Shown one piece after another: positions 1 to 8,201 of a DNA stretch of 47,219 bases. The stretch's first letter is position 1. Every line of letters starts with the position of its first letter. The stretch spans positions 1-47,219 of the forward strand of contig JAFWXS010000124.1 in assembly GCA_017517925.1 (NCBI GenBank), in the 5' to 3' direction. The position numbers and the translations under genes are program-made. Under the pieces are notes generated by a model. It was given only the letters and a program-made list of their open reading frames with translations, did not search any database and was not told the origin of the DNA. The stretch comes from Bacteroidaceae bacterium (GTDB lineage: Bacteria; Bacteroidota; Bacteroidia; Bacteroidales; Bacteroidaceae).

Positions 1-318
1 AACGGCACCATCAAGTACACGCAAGCAGCGCTCTACCTCAGCGGTAAAGTCAACGTGTCCGGGAGTGTCGATGAGGTTAATCTTGTACTGGGTACCGTTC
101 CACTTCCAACGGGTGGTAGTGGCAGCCGATGTGATAGTGATACCACGCTCCTGCTCCTGGGCCATCCAGTCCATGGTAGCAGCACCGTCGTGCACCTCAC
201 CAATCTTGTGAGTCAGACCGGTGTAGAAGAGGATACGCTCTGATGTGGTAGTCTTACCAGCATCGATGTGCGCCATAATACCAATGTTTCTGGTCAGCGA
301 AAGATCTTGTTTTGCCAT
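1..318 (-). CDS. fusA: Elongation factor G, N-terminal part (cut by window edge)
   Basis: Translational GTPase that moves tRNA and mRNA through the ribosome after peptide transfer. The visible 106 codons begin [27 protein letters not shown] when read in two pieces. They include the P-loop AHIDAGKT, the switch I region with QEQERGITI, and the G3 motif DTPGHVDF, all diagnostic of EF-G. The rest lies outside the window. It is the third gene of the str operon here, 34 nt after rpsG on the same strand, and is presumably co-transcribed from the rpsL promoter. The G-domain motifs and the gene order leave little doubt. Confidence 0.97.
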   Translation of the reverse strand, partial: MAKQDLSLTRNIGIMAHIDAGKTTTSERILFYTGLTHKIGEVHDGAATMDWMAQEQERGITITSAATTTRWKWNGTQYKINLIDTPGHVDFTAEVERCLRVLDGAV

Positions 319-352
319 TGTGAAAACGTATTATTAAAGTCCTTACCCTAAA

Positions 353-829
353 TTAGAATCTGAAGTGAGCGAATGCACGGTTAGCCTCAGCCATGCGGTG
401 CATATCCTCCTTACGCTTGAAGGCACCACCCTGATTGTTGAATGCATCGAGAATCTCAGAAGAGAGCTTGTCAGCCATGGTCTTGCCGCCACGCTTGCGA
501 GCGTAGAGGATCATGTTCTTCATGCTGATAGACTCCTTGCGATCGGGACGGATTTCAGTAGGTACCTGATAGGTAGCACCGCCGATACGACGAGACTTTA
601 CTTCAACTTGGGGAGTGATGTTATCGAGAGCCTTCTTCCAGATTTCGAGAGCAGAGAGCTCAGAATCAGCCATCTTGGCCTTTACCTTATCGAGTGATGC
701 GTAGAAGATTTCGTAAGAGAGATTCTTCTTGCCATCATACATCAGATGGTTAACGAACTTTGATACCTTTGTATCGTTGAATACGGGATCCGGAAGGACC
801 ATACGTTTTTTTGGTTTTGCTTTTCTCAT
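353..829 (-). CDS. rpsG: 30S ribosomal protein S7
   Basis: Primary 16S rRNA binding protein that nucleates the head of the small subunit. The product is 158 aa from [17 protein letters not shown], the normal family length. The C-terminal block with [40 protein letters not shown] (two pieces) is typical. The open frame runs 18 codons further upstream without a family-like sequence or an ATG, so the internal ATG at 829 is taken as the start. It lies between rpsL and fusA. A perfect 8-bp hairpin about 50 nt upstream could take part in control, since S7 is a known autoregulator of str operons elsewhere. That regulatory role is only inferred. Confidence 0.97.
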   Translation of the reverse strand: MRKAKPKKRMVLPDPVFNDTKVSKFVNHLMYDGKKNLSYEIFYASLDKVKAKMADSELSALEIWKKALDNITPQVEVKSRRIGGATYQVPTEIRPDRKESISMKNMILYARKRGGKTMADKLSSEILDAFNNQGGAFKRKEDMHRMAEANRAFAHFRF

Positions 830-881
830 TTTTCTTGAAAAGTTTTTGTTTTCGTTTGGGGCTGCATTTTTTGTCTTCTTC

Positions 882-901
882 AATGCCCACTCTTGGGCAT
901 T
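882..901 (-). promoter_or_regulatory. Hairpin in the rpsL-rpsG spacer
   Basis: Perfect inverted repeat AATGCCCA / TGGGCATT with a 4-nt loop, in the unusually long (198 nt) spacer just upstream of rpsG. There is no T-run, so it is unlikely to be a simple terminator. It may be an mRNA structure for S7 feedback or a processing site. The structure is seen; the role is inferred. Confidence 0.45.
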
Positions 902-1027
902 TACTCAACCTTTATAGCTTATCCAACAAACCAAAACGTAAAAATAAAAGTTTAATTTTAGGTTTTTGAGGGCTTCACCTCAGACCGCGCATCGCTGCAC
1001 AGCCGCGTTGTGCAATAAGCTTATGGC

Positions 1028-1408
1028 TTACTTCTTGGCTTTGGGGCGCTTAGCACCGTACTTAGAACGACGCTGGAGACGGTTTGCTACACCTGCGGTA
1101 TCCAATGTACCACGAACGATGTGATAACGTACACCAGGGAGGTCTTTTACACGACCACCGCGTACCAATACGATTGAGTGCTCCTGCAAGTTGTGGCCTT
1201 CACCAGGGATGTAAGAGTTTACTTCCTTCTGGTTTGTCAAGCGCACACGTGCTACTTTTCTCATTGCTGAGTTAGGCTTCTTAGGTGTGGTTGTGTACAC
1301 ACGAGTGCAAACACCACGACGCTGAGGACAGCTGTCCAAAGCGGGTGATTTGCTCTTGTCTGCAAGCACCTGTCTGCCCTTTCTAACTAACTGTTGAATT
1401 GTTGGCAT
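1028..1408 (-). CDS. rpsL: 30S ribosomal protein S12
   Basis: Decoding-centre protein of the small subunit. At 126 aa it has the family length, with [11 protein letters not shown] at the N-terminus and the invariant [17 protein letters not shown] core. Lys43 (in PKKPNSA) and Lys88 (in [11 protein letters not shown]), the classic streptomycin-resistance positions, are wild type. Asp89, the residue modified by methylthiolation in other bacteria, is present. It is the first gene of the str operon segment in this window and has its own Bacteroidota-type promoter about 83 nt upstream. Confidence 0.98.
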   Translation of the reverse strand: MPTIQQLVRKGRQVLADKSKSPALDSCPQRRGVCTRVYTTTPKKPNSAMRKVARVRLTNQKEVNSYIPGEGHNLQEHSIVLVRGGRVKDLPGVRYHIVRGTLDTAGVANRLQRRSKYGAKRPKAKK

Positions 1409-1490
1409 TTTGTTAATTTTTAATTATTTATAGTTTAATATAATTATCTTTTTCATGCGGGCGGACACAGTCCACTCCATATTCGGGGTG

Positions 1491-1521
1491 CAAAGTTAGT
1501 GACTTTCTCCCGATTAGCCAA
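1491..1521 (-). promoter_or_regulatory. Bacteroidota-type promoter of rpsL
   Basis: On the minus strand TTG (1521-1519), 20 nt, then TAACTTTG (1498-1491) match the TTG / TAnnTTTG promoter of Bacteroidota with ideal spacing. The predicted transcript starts near 1487 and gives a leader of about 80 nt before rpsL. Confidence 0.75.
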
Positions 1522-1588
1522 CAAATCTTGCTATTTTTTTCAAAGAAAATGTGTTGTATAACATTTTTCGCCGATTGGACTCCTGCAC

Positions 1589-2467
1589 CTACTTCCGTTT
1601 TCTACTCCATCGGTTGTGTGTCCAAAGCCACATGTGGGGTTGCGTCTTGATATCCTCTTCGAGCATGTGCATGTAGCTCTTGCTGTAGCCGTACTCGTCT
1701 CCCTCAACGGGTATGATGGGGTGAATCGTCAATTCATAGTATCCTCGCTTCACGCACTTCATGCTGCCATAGAAGAAGTGAGCATTGAGTTTGCGGCCCA
1801 TCCCCTCGCCACCCGTAATGATGGGGGTATCCTGATTCATAAACTCCATCCATTCGGGTTCGGAGCGCCAGGGCGGGCGCTGGTCGGCAATGAGTCCGAG
1901 CAGGAGCTGCTTACCCTCACGCACGCTTGAGACGATGTATCTCAACGACTGCTTCTGAGGTATTCCCACGGAGTGGAAGCGGCTGCGCAAGCGGTACATC
2001 AGCCTGTCCATCACCTTATCCTTGAGCGGATGGTATATCTGGCAAGCCACGAAGTCGGGGTGCGACCACAACGTGATGGAGATGACATACTCCCAATTGC
2101 AGTGATGTCCCAAATAGAGGAAGATGGGACGTCCGTCACCGCGCAGCGCTTCAATGAGTTCAGGATTGGTAAAGCGCAAGTGTCTCTTCATCTGCTCGTC
2201 CGAGATGTGCATCAACTTGATAGTCTCTACCAGATAATCGCAGAAGTGGCGGTAAAACTGTTTCTCTATCTTTACGATCTCCTGCTCCGACTTCTCGGGA
2301 AAGGCGTTCACGAGGTTCTTGCGAGTCACGGCACGGCGATACTTCACCACGTAATATACTATAGGATAAAGCAGACTGCTCAGTGTATGCAACACCCAAT
2401 AAGGCCAGATGGCCAAGGATTTGATGGTCACCCACAACAGGGCGTATTTAATTTTATCCAGTTTCAT
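1589..2467 (-). CDS. LpxL/HtrB-family lipid A acyltransferase
   Basis: Predicted inner-membrane acyltransferase that adds a secondary acyl chain to the lipid A precursor, or a close lysophospholipid-type relative. The 292-aa length fits the family. A hydrophobic N-terminal segment (about residues 8-40) would anchor it, and the catalytic H-x4-E motif is seen as HHCNWE (His121, Glu126). ADQRPPWRSEP and the arginine-rich end TQPHMWLWTHNRWSRKRK are also typical. It follows the gamma-carbonic-anhydrase gene by 39 nt, so the two probably share a transcript. The exact acyl acceptor cannot be read from sequence. Confidence 0.88.
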   Translation of the reverse strand: MKLDKIKYALLWVTIKSLAIWPYWVLHTLSSLLYPIVYYVVKYRRAVTRKNLVNAFPEKSEQEIVKIEKQFYRHFCDYLVETIKLMHISDEQMKRHLRFTNPELIEALRGDGRPIFLYLGHHCNWEYVISITLWSHPDFVACQIYHPLKDKVMDRLMYRLRSRFHSVGIPQKQSLRYIVSSVREGKQLLLGLIADQRPPWRSEPEWMEFMNQDTPIITGGEGMGRKLNAHFFYGSMKCVKRGYYELTIHPIIPVEGDEYGYSKSYMHMLEEDIKTQPHMWLWTHNRWSRKRK

Positions 2468-2506
2468 CGTGCAAAGAAGTTAGTTGTTAGTAGTTAGCCT
2501 TCCCCC

Positions 2507-3031
2507 TTAATCGTTCTCCTCCTTGTACCACGAGGCATACATCAAGTATTGGCGTGCTATGCGCTGGTTCAGCTCACGGCTCTGCTCGGGGTCTACCTTC
2601 TTGAGAAACTTGGCAGGTACGCCAGCCCACAGTTCGCCCGGACCGATGACAGTACCCGAGGTCACCACAGCGCCTGCCGCCACGATGGCCCCCTCGCCCA
2701 CCACCACATGGTCGAGCAGCGTGGAGCCCATACCGATGAGCGCATTGTCCTTCACTGCGGCACCGTGGATAGTGACATTATGCCCTACCGACACATTGTC
2801 GCCGATCTCGATGGTCGACTTCTGGTACAGCGTGTGCAGCACGCTCCCGTCCTGTATGTTCACCCCATTGCCGATGCGTATGCTGTTGACATCGCCCCTC
2901 AGCACGGCACCGAACCAGATGCTGCAGTCGCGCCCCATCACCACATCGCCGATGACGGCAGCGTTATCCGCCAAGTAACAGTTCTCCCCTATCTCAGGCG
3001 TAAAGCCTCGTACCGACTTGATGATTGCCAT
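2507..3031 (-). CDS. Gamma-carbonic anhydrase-like hexapeptide-repeat protein
   Basis: Left-handed beta-helix protein of the gamma-carbonic anhydrase/YrdA family, 174 aa, presumably a cytoplasmic trimer. Hexapeptide repeats run from about residue 15 to 140. The three usual zinc-ligand histidines appear in DGSVLHT and in GHNVTIHGA. The start is placed at MAIIKSVRGF: the open frame extends 18 codons upstream, but that stretch carries the promoter (3062-3092), so it cannot be translated from that transcript. Many family members have no proven carbonic anhydrase activity, so the biochemical role is uncertain. Confidence 0.88.
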   Translation of the reverse strand: MAIIKSVRGFTPEIGENCYLADNAAVIGDVVMGRDCSIWFGAVLRGDVNSIRIGNGVNIQDGSVLHTLYQKSTIEIGDNVSVGHNVTIHGAAVKDNALIGMGSTLLDHVVVGEGAIVAAGAVVTSGTVIGPGELWAGVPAKFLKKVDPEQSRELNQRIARQYLMYASWYKEEND

Positions 3032-3061
3032 ACTATGCTTAGTATAATTATAATTAGAGGG

Positions 3062-3092
3062 CAAATATACATTATTTTGCTGCAATTTACAA
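3062..3092 (-). promoter_or_regulatory. Promoter of the gamma-CA/acyltransferase operon
   Basis: TTG (3092-3090), 20 nt, TATATTTG (3069-3062) on the minus strand. It lies downstream of the longest possible start of the gene and so fixes the ATG at 3031 as the start. It also abuts the terminator of the preceding gene. Confidence 0.75.
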
Positions 3093-3120
3093 AAAACTCC
3101 CGCTTTTTATTGGGCGGGAG
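3091..3120 (-). terminator. Rho-independent terminator of the GH18 gene
   Basis: On the minus strand a perfect 7-bp GC-rich stem (CTCCCGC / GCGGGAG) with a 10-nt loop is followed by six T. It lies 26 nt after the GH18 stop codon. Its T-run overlaps the -33 region of the next promoter. Confidence 0.85.
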
Positions 3121-3145
3121 TATTGCTTGCAGAACGGTTCCGCAC

Positions 3146-6100
3146 TCACTTAATCAAAACTTTAACTCCATTGACAATATAAATTCCCTTTGCAGGATTC
3201 TCCACACGGCGACCAAAGAGATCGTAGGTACAATCACTATTCTTGCCGACTGTTGTCGGGGTCGACAACAATGTCATGTCGGCAGTCACTACAATCGTCT
3301 TCTCCGCCTTATCTATGCTGACAGCTATCGGCTCACCATTCGCCGATGCAATGTCAACAACCGTGAGCTGCTCACCTACGGGCAAAGCAATGAATCCACC
3401 ATGATATAGGGCTTTGCTACCTGTGTAGCCATCGATAAGACAGGTGATAGCCTTTAGGCCTACCAACGAAAGAGTATACACGTCGTATCCATATACAGGC
3501 TCTATTGTCCAATGCGAGGCTGCGGTCCAAGGTCCCCATGTAGAGACACCTGCGTTATCACCGTTGCACTTCAAGCAGCGCTGCACATCGGTGAAGCCAG
3601 CTTTACCCGGCGTGTACTCTACCTGCTCAAGGCAGTAATGTCCATCGGGATAGCTGTACTCCGTACTCTTCAGGACATAGGCCACGGGGGCCTCACCAAA
3701 GCGGTAGACATCGTTTGTCGATGACAACGCGCTGCGGTCCTGTATGTAGCGACCATCATTAGCCTTCAGATAGTAGGTGTCGGCTGCATCGGCCGCCTTC
3801 TCTAAATAGAAAATACCAGCGACTTCACCACGCCCTTTATTACCGGCAAATAGCTCATCTCCCTTCTGATATAGGTAGTGTGTGGTGTGACCGTCGGCCG
3901 CTCCACGTATGCGATAATATACCGTCTCAGTTCCCTCCTGCGCCACATACTCCTCGGGAGCCCCGGCAGCAGTCGTTACGCTCTCCACAATCTTTTGCAC
4001 ATTGCTGTTGATGGCATACGATGCGAATGTAGCCAACGAGCAAGGATCGTCGCTCTCGGGTGTATCGTTACCCATATCCCAATAGAAGATACCGGCACAG
4101 CCGTTGCTGTTCATCAGCTCGCTGCGCAACCACACCTGCTCCATACCAGTGAAGTAGCGTGTCAGCCCCTCGCCCACGTCATAGCTGTTCTGATCGTACG
4201 AGAATGTCGTGTAGGGCATAGAGCGCCATCCTGTAGGATAGAACTCCTTGTGGGAGTTTGCCGGGCGACTGCCATTACTATACATAGCACCGCTGGTAGT
4301 GGTGGCATAGGAGAGCATAATCTTATCTATGGGATAACCGTGGTTCTTTGCTTTGGCAAAGAAGTTCTTATAATTGTCAAAATTGAAAATATTTCTGTTG
4401 GCAGGGCCATAGTCCTGAAAGTTGAAATAGTCTACATATTGCATCTTGTCCGTGGGGAAGTTGTAGTAGAGCTCGTGAGGTGATACGGCCTGTATCTTGC
4501 CCGGCTGCAACTTAGCACGCACCAACTTACATAAGGAACCAATACCGCTCCAGTTGTTGTTCCATTCAAAATCGTAGTCTACACCATCGAGAAAGGACTC
4601 GTTGCCTATGGCTGCGATAGATGCCGCCAATTTTTCACGGTACTCGACATTATTATTGATCTTGGTAAAGAATTCGTCGGCATACTTGTCGAGGCTAATG
4701 GTGACATACGCCCCTTCGTAGCCCTCGAAGGTCGCCTTGATCATACGGAACCACTCGGGTGTAGAGTAACTATCTCGACCCAAGTCTTCGGGCACATCAT
4801 ATTTCCAGTGCCCGTCGACGCTGCGCGAGTACGCACCAAGAATCGTTTTTCCTATACCTGGCTCGAGCGGTGTGTTACTCTGTGCAACGATATTGGCTGC
4901 ATCGAACTTTTGTGTCCAGGTGATGGTTTCGTCAAGCTTACCGTCGACCCCGGCACCAATGAGGCAGTCGGTCGAGCGCAAGCCACTGAGCGTGGTGGTG
5001 GCAGCAGTTGTATGACTATATACAGGTGCTACAGTAGTTCCGTCGAGTACGAAGACAAATTCACCGCCGAGTGTGGCAGCAGCAGTAGAGAAGCCGATGT
5101 GATGCCATACGCCCAACGAAAACGCCGTGGTATAGGTAAATTCCACGCCATTACAGCGCAATACAAAAGCACCCTGTTTATCGCCCAACCGGAGCGAAAC
5201 ACCGTTCTTATCGGAACTTTCTTTCTTCAGCAAGAAGGCATCAGGTATCCAAGTATCAAGCGAAAGCCATGTCATGAAGGTATAGGCCGATGCTGCATCC
5301 AAGTACAGATTATTATTGTAGGCAATGAGCGTCTCCTTGCCCGTATTCATCTGCGCCCCTTCCCCAATAAGATCTAACACGCCTGTACGACCATCATGTT
5401 CAGCGAGGTAGCTACCACCTGTAATGACGCCCTGGTTGTCGGGTTGCTTATACTTAATCGAACCGTCAGCTTGTGCCGTACCACCAATCATACTTATCAC
5501 GTTACTCTTGAGATACTGCCCCTGCTGTATGCCACGGTCGAAAAAGCGGCTGCAGTCAGAGTAAGCCAAATTGCGGCGATACACGAAGTTTCTGTTATCG
5601 GTCACGGCAACACGCTTCACGCCCGTGGCGCTGAATGTGCCGTTGCGTCCGTTACCACTATAATCGTACACGTTGGCGGTGAGGCGCGACTGATCGAACT
5701 TCCAGTAGCCCACGAGCTGATTCCACGAAGGGCAGAGGTAGTCGATCGTATTGTTCCAAAATCGATTATAATCAGCTGTGAGGATACCGTTCCACACGCG
5801 CACCTCGTCGATACGTCCAATGAAACCGCCACCGAGCAACAGTGGTTCATCGGCAGGGGCAGCAAACGGAGTGGGCAACGCCGCACTCTGCTCACCTGCA
5901 TTGTTCACCAGCAGACGAACCTCCTTGCCATCAAGATACAACGTGACGTGAGCCCAAGTAACCGATGTAAGATTCACATCAGCAAACGTAACACTCGTGC
6001 TACCATACGTAATCACCAGCTCATGCACAAGACCTAACTGCACATCAAAGTCATTACCCCAAGTCAACACATGGGCACCAGGCACCCAATGCCGTGCATA

Positions 6101-6262
6101 CATCCAAAACTGCAGTGTAGTACCTTCAGCAGCGCCATCGTCGGGCAACATGCCCAAAGACACACGGCCGTTGTGCTCAAACTCTATGGCCTGATTGGTA
6201 ACCTGAGCCATACAAAACAACGAAATCAAAGATAAGAGCAGTGTTGTTGAAAACTTTTTCAT
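3146..6262 (-). CDS. Secreted GH18-family glycosidase with two LamG-like domains
   Basis: Exported 1038-aa glycan-degrading enzyme. Residues 1-19 form a signal peptide. Two laminin-G-like jelly-roll domains lie at about 25-165 and 300-455. A GH18 barrel follows at about 470-770, with the catalytic DxxDxDxE motif seen as DGVDYDFE near residue 558. GH18 enzymes act on chitin or on the chitobiose core of N-glycans; the layout suits an endo-beta-N-acetylglucosaminidase or chitinase, but the substrate is not readable. After a less clear region the protein ends in YDLFGRRVENPAKGIYIVNG, the C-terminal tail common on secreted Bacteroidota proteins and akin to type IX sorting tails. It stands alone with its own terminator. 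Confidence 0.82.
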   Translation of the reverse strand: MKKFSTTLLLSLISLFCMAQVTNQAIEFEHNGRVSLGMLPDDGAAEGTTLQFWMYARHWVPGAHVLTWGNDFDVQLGLVHELVITYGSTSVTFADVNLTSVTWAHVTLYLDGKEVRLLVNNAGEQSAALPTPFAAPADEPLLLGGGFIGRIDEVRVWNGILTADYNRFWNNTIDYLCPSWNQLVGYWKFDQSRLTANVYDYSGNGRNGTFSATGVKRVAVTDNRNFVYRRNLAYSDCSRFFDRGIQQGQYLKSNVISMIGGTAQADGSIKYKQPDNQGVITGGSYLAEHDGRTGVLDLIGEGAQMNTGKETLIAYNNNLYLDAASAYTFMTWLSLDTWIPDAFLLKKESSDKNGVSLRLGDKQGAFVLRCNGVEFTYTTAFSLGVWHHIGFSTAAATLGGEFVFVLDGTTVAPVYSHTTAATTTLSGLRSTDCLIGAGVDGKLDETITWTQKFDAANIVAQSNTPLEPGIGKTILGAYSRSVDGHWKYDVPEDLGRDSYSTPEWFRMIKATFEGYEGAYVTISLDKYADEFFTKINNNVEYREKLAASIAAIGNESFLDGVDYDFEWNNNWSGIGSLCKLVRAKLQPGKIQAVSPHELYYNFPTDKMQYVDYFNFQDYGPANRNIFNFDNYKNFFAKAKNHGYPIDKIMLSYATTTSGAMYSNGSRPANSHKEFYPTGWRSMPYTTFSYDQNSYDVGEGLTRYFTGMEQVWLRSELMNSNGCAGIFYWDMGNDTPESDDPCSLATFASYAINSNVQKIVESVTTAAGAPEEYVAQEGTETVYYRIRGAADGHTTHYLYQKGDELFAGNKGRGEVAGIFYLEKAADAADTYYLKANDGRYIQDRSALSSTNDVYRFGEAPVAYVLKSTEYSYPDGHYCLEQVEYTPGKAGFTDVQRCLKCNGDNAGVSTWGPWTAASHWTIEPVYGYDVYTLSLVGLKAITCLIDGYTGSKALYHGGFIALPVGEQLTVVDIASANGEPIAVSIDKAEKTIVVTADMTLLSTPTTVGKNSDCTYDLFGRRVENPAKGIYIVNGVKVLIK

Positions 6263-6300
6263 GGTTATTAGATTTACATTTGTGTTCTATTTCTCGGGAA

Positions 6301-6308
6301 CAAATTTA
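6301..6308 (-). promoter_or_regulatory. Probable -7 box of the GH18 gene
   Basis: TAAATTTG on the minus strand, 38 nt before the GH18 start. No clear TTG is found at the right distance upstream, so the promoter is only partly supported. Confidence 0.4.
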
Positions 6309-6409
6309 CGAGAAAAAAGTTTTAAGAAAGCATAAATAATTCAAACTGAATGCCCAAAAATATGAATAGTAGCCCGATGCGAAATGGGACAAATGCTCTT
6401 CACTTGTTG

Positions 6410-6880
6410 TTACAATATCCACCTTGCCACCCCCAATGCCGAGAGCAGTACGGTGGCATAGCGCAGGGTGCGGCCAATAATCATGGTGAGGTTGGTAAGA
6501 ATAGGGTTGCTGCGCATCATACCCAGTGTGAGCAGGAGGGCATCGCCAATGATGGGGAGCCAGCAGAAGAAGCCCATCCATGCACCCCAGCGCGTCACCC
6601 AGCGACGGGCACGCAGCATGTGTTGCTCCTTGATCTTGAACTTGCGCTGCACCCAGTCGGGATTGGCCAGCCGACCGAGACAGTAACACGAGATACCGCC
6701 CAACGTGTTGCCCGCCGAGGCAGCCAGCAGCAGCGCCCAAGGGTCTACACCCACAGCAAGCAGGGCAAGCATCACCGTCTCGCTGCTGAAAGCGAGCACA
6801 CTGCCGGCCAAGAAGGCGGCAAGGAACATACCCCAAGGGCCATAGCTGACGAGAAGGTCAAACAGTTGTTCCATACGCAT
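6410..6880 (-). CDS. YqaA/DedA-like (SNARE-associated) membrane protein
   Basis: Small polytopic inner-membrane protein, 156 aa. It shows the pattern of the YqaA branch of the DedA/VTT superfamily: a hydrophobic N-terminal segment, a glycine-rich re-entrant segment near SAGNTLGGISCYCLGR, then FFCWLPIIGDALLLTLGMMR, and a final hydrophobic helix. DedA proteins have been linked to flipping of lipid carriers and to membrane homeostasis; the substrate here is unknown. Its start overlaps the end of the upstream membrane-protein gene by 17-23 nt (start at MRMEQ or MEQ), which suggests translational coupling. Confidence 0.8.
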   Translation of the reverse strand: MRMEQLFDLLVSYGPWGMFLAAFLAGSVLAFSSETVMLALLAVGVDPWALLLAASAGNTLGGISCYCLGRLANPDWVQRKFKIKEQHMLRARRWVTRWGAWMGFFCWLPIIGDALLLTLGMMRSNPILTNLTMIIGRTLRYATVLLSALGVARWIL

Positions 6881-7790
6881 ATATAAGGAAAGAGAGCCAA
6901 CCTATCAACAACATCACGAGATAGATGTTCTTACCGCGCGTGACACCCCGCGCAAAGAAGAGGGAACCGATGAGCGAAGCATCGAGCAGCACACAGGGGA
7001 AAAGTACCGAATGGAATGACGGGAAAAGGAAGAGGACTGCGAGCATAAGCACAAGCACAGCGATGAGCATACGGAAGCCCGCACTGGTCTGCTGCCTCAT
7101 CGTGCGGTCAAGCATTATCATCACACTGCCCGGAGCGACCAGCAGCAGAGCCCACAGCAGCCCAGCCCAGAACTGGGGAGCAGGCACGACCGACACCGCA
7201 GACACCGGAGGGAGCACCCCGCCGAGCCACTGAGCGATGAGGCCGGTCCTATCAATAAGGAAGAGCACACTGCCCACCGCCCAATAGGGAAACAGCAGTC
7301 CCCAGAGAGCGGCAAAGAAAGTGCGCCAGTGGAGCGAATCCATGAAAGCACCGCAGAGCACCACGAGGGGAAGCACCATGACCAACGTGGGAGCCAGCAT
7401 ACACTCTACGCCCACCAACGCAAAAGCAAGGAAATAGCGACCCATGGCACTGCGGTCGCGATAGGTGCGAAGCAGGATGTAGCAAGCCACAGGAAACAGT
7501 ACCCAGTGTGCCGCATCGTTCCCTACGAAGATTGTCCCCGGAGCAAGGGCACACCCCATGAAGAAGAGCGTGGCTGGCAAACCGCTCTTGACATCGCCAA
7601 AGGAGAGTTCACGCCCCACCTTTACCGACAAGTAACCGGCAATAATCGGGAGCAGTAGCTCGAAACTGTCACCGGGCACAACGCCCCTACCCTGCCCAAG
7701 GACATCCAACACCCATACAACCACACACAGCAAGGCAGCAACGTATGCTGCCACCTTACTGTACACGATGAAATGGGCGATCTTGTTCAT
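6858..7790 (-). CDS. Polytopic membrane protein of unknown function
   Basis: A 310-aa protein dominated by hydrophobic segments, with about eight to ten predicted membrane helices and short basic loops (for example LLRTYRDRSAMGR). No catalytic motif or transporter signature is recognised. It resembles the uncharacterised Bacteroidota membrane proteins found next to small housekeeping genes. It precedes and overlaps the YqaA-like gene, so the two probably form an operon and may act together. Its start MNKIAHFIVYSK is the first ATG of the frame and lies just after the 7804-7885 repeat block. No function is proposed. Confidence 0.75.
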   Translation of the reverse strand: MNKIAHFIVYSKVAAYVAALLCVVVWVLDVLGQGRGVVPGDSFELLLPIIAGYLSVKVGRELSFGDVKSGLPATLFFMGCALAPGTIFVGNDAAHWVLFPVACYILLRTYRDRSAMGRYFLAFALVGVECMLAPTLVMVLPLVVLCGAFMDSLHWRTFFAALWGLLFPYWAVGSVLFLIDRTGLIAQWLGGVLPPVSAVSVVPAPQFWAGLLWALLLVAPGSVMIMLDRTMRQQTSAGFRMLIAVLVLMLAVLFLFPSFHSVLFPCVLLDASLIGSLFFARGVTRGKNIYLVMLLIGWLSFLIYAYGTTV

Positions 7791-7803
7791 TGTTTTCGTA
7801 AGA

Positions 7804-7885
7804 AGTTCAAGAGTTTTCGCTTCGCTTTTTGGGGAGTTCGGGAGTTTTCGCTTCGCTTTTCTGGAGTTCAGGAGTCAGGAGTGCA
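7804..7885. repeat. Tandem direct repeat with GAGTT motifs
   Basis: Two 19-bp copies of GAGTTTTCGCTTCGCTTTT (7811 and 7842, period 31) followed by degenerate GGAGTTCAGGAGTCAGGAG units. It lies in the 411-bp non-coding gap between the membrane-protein operon and purD. Shorter GAGTT/AAGTT runs recur at 13684, 17706 and 20528. Confidence 0.7.
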
Positions 7886-7930
7886 GGAGTTCATACAAAT
7901 GTTTTGCCATGATGAGACTTTCACCCTTCC

Positions 7931-8152
7931 GTGTCATGCTGAGTGTAACGAAGCATCTCGCAGAGTGCACTGGGTAGAAAGAACTCCTCGGGGAAGCTAA
8001 AGTTATGGTGCTAAAGCACGTTCCTTTGGAGAGATAAACCTCTCGTCGTCACAAGCAACGCTTTCATACCGCGTTGCCGTCGCAACCGACGCTAATGCTC
8101 CGCGTCGCCCAGCGCAGGATCCTTCCGTCGCTCCGCTTTGTCAGGATGACAC
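7931..8152. repeat. Dispersed GTCATCCTGA-type inverted repeat, copy 1
   Basis: A 222-bp element bounded by GTGTCATGCTGA and its near-perfect inverse TCAGGATGACAC. The inner end GATCCTTCCGTCGCTCCGC matches copy 2 at 11966-12088, while the middle is unrelated to copy 2. No open frame in it looks coding. It lies directly downstream of purD and may also end that transcript. Confidence 0.8.
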
Positions 8153-8201
8153 GACTGATATTTTCATCTTTCCACTCATTTTATCCTGACTCCTAATTTA
8201 A

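Noticed and set aside
2523..3409. Plus-strand frames of 151 and 286 codons
   Set aside because: Antisense to the hexapeptide-repeat protein and crossing its promoter and terminator.
7804..7885. Possible CRISPR array
   Set aside because: Only two long repeat units with a 12-nt spacer of related sequence, and no cas genes in the window.
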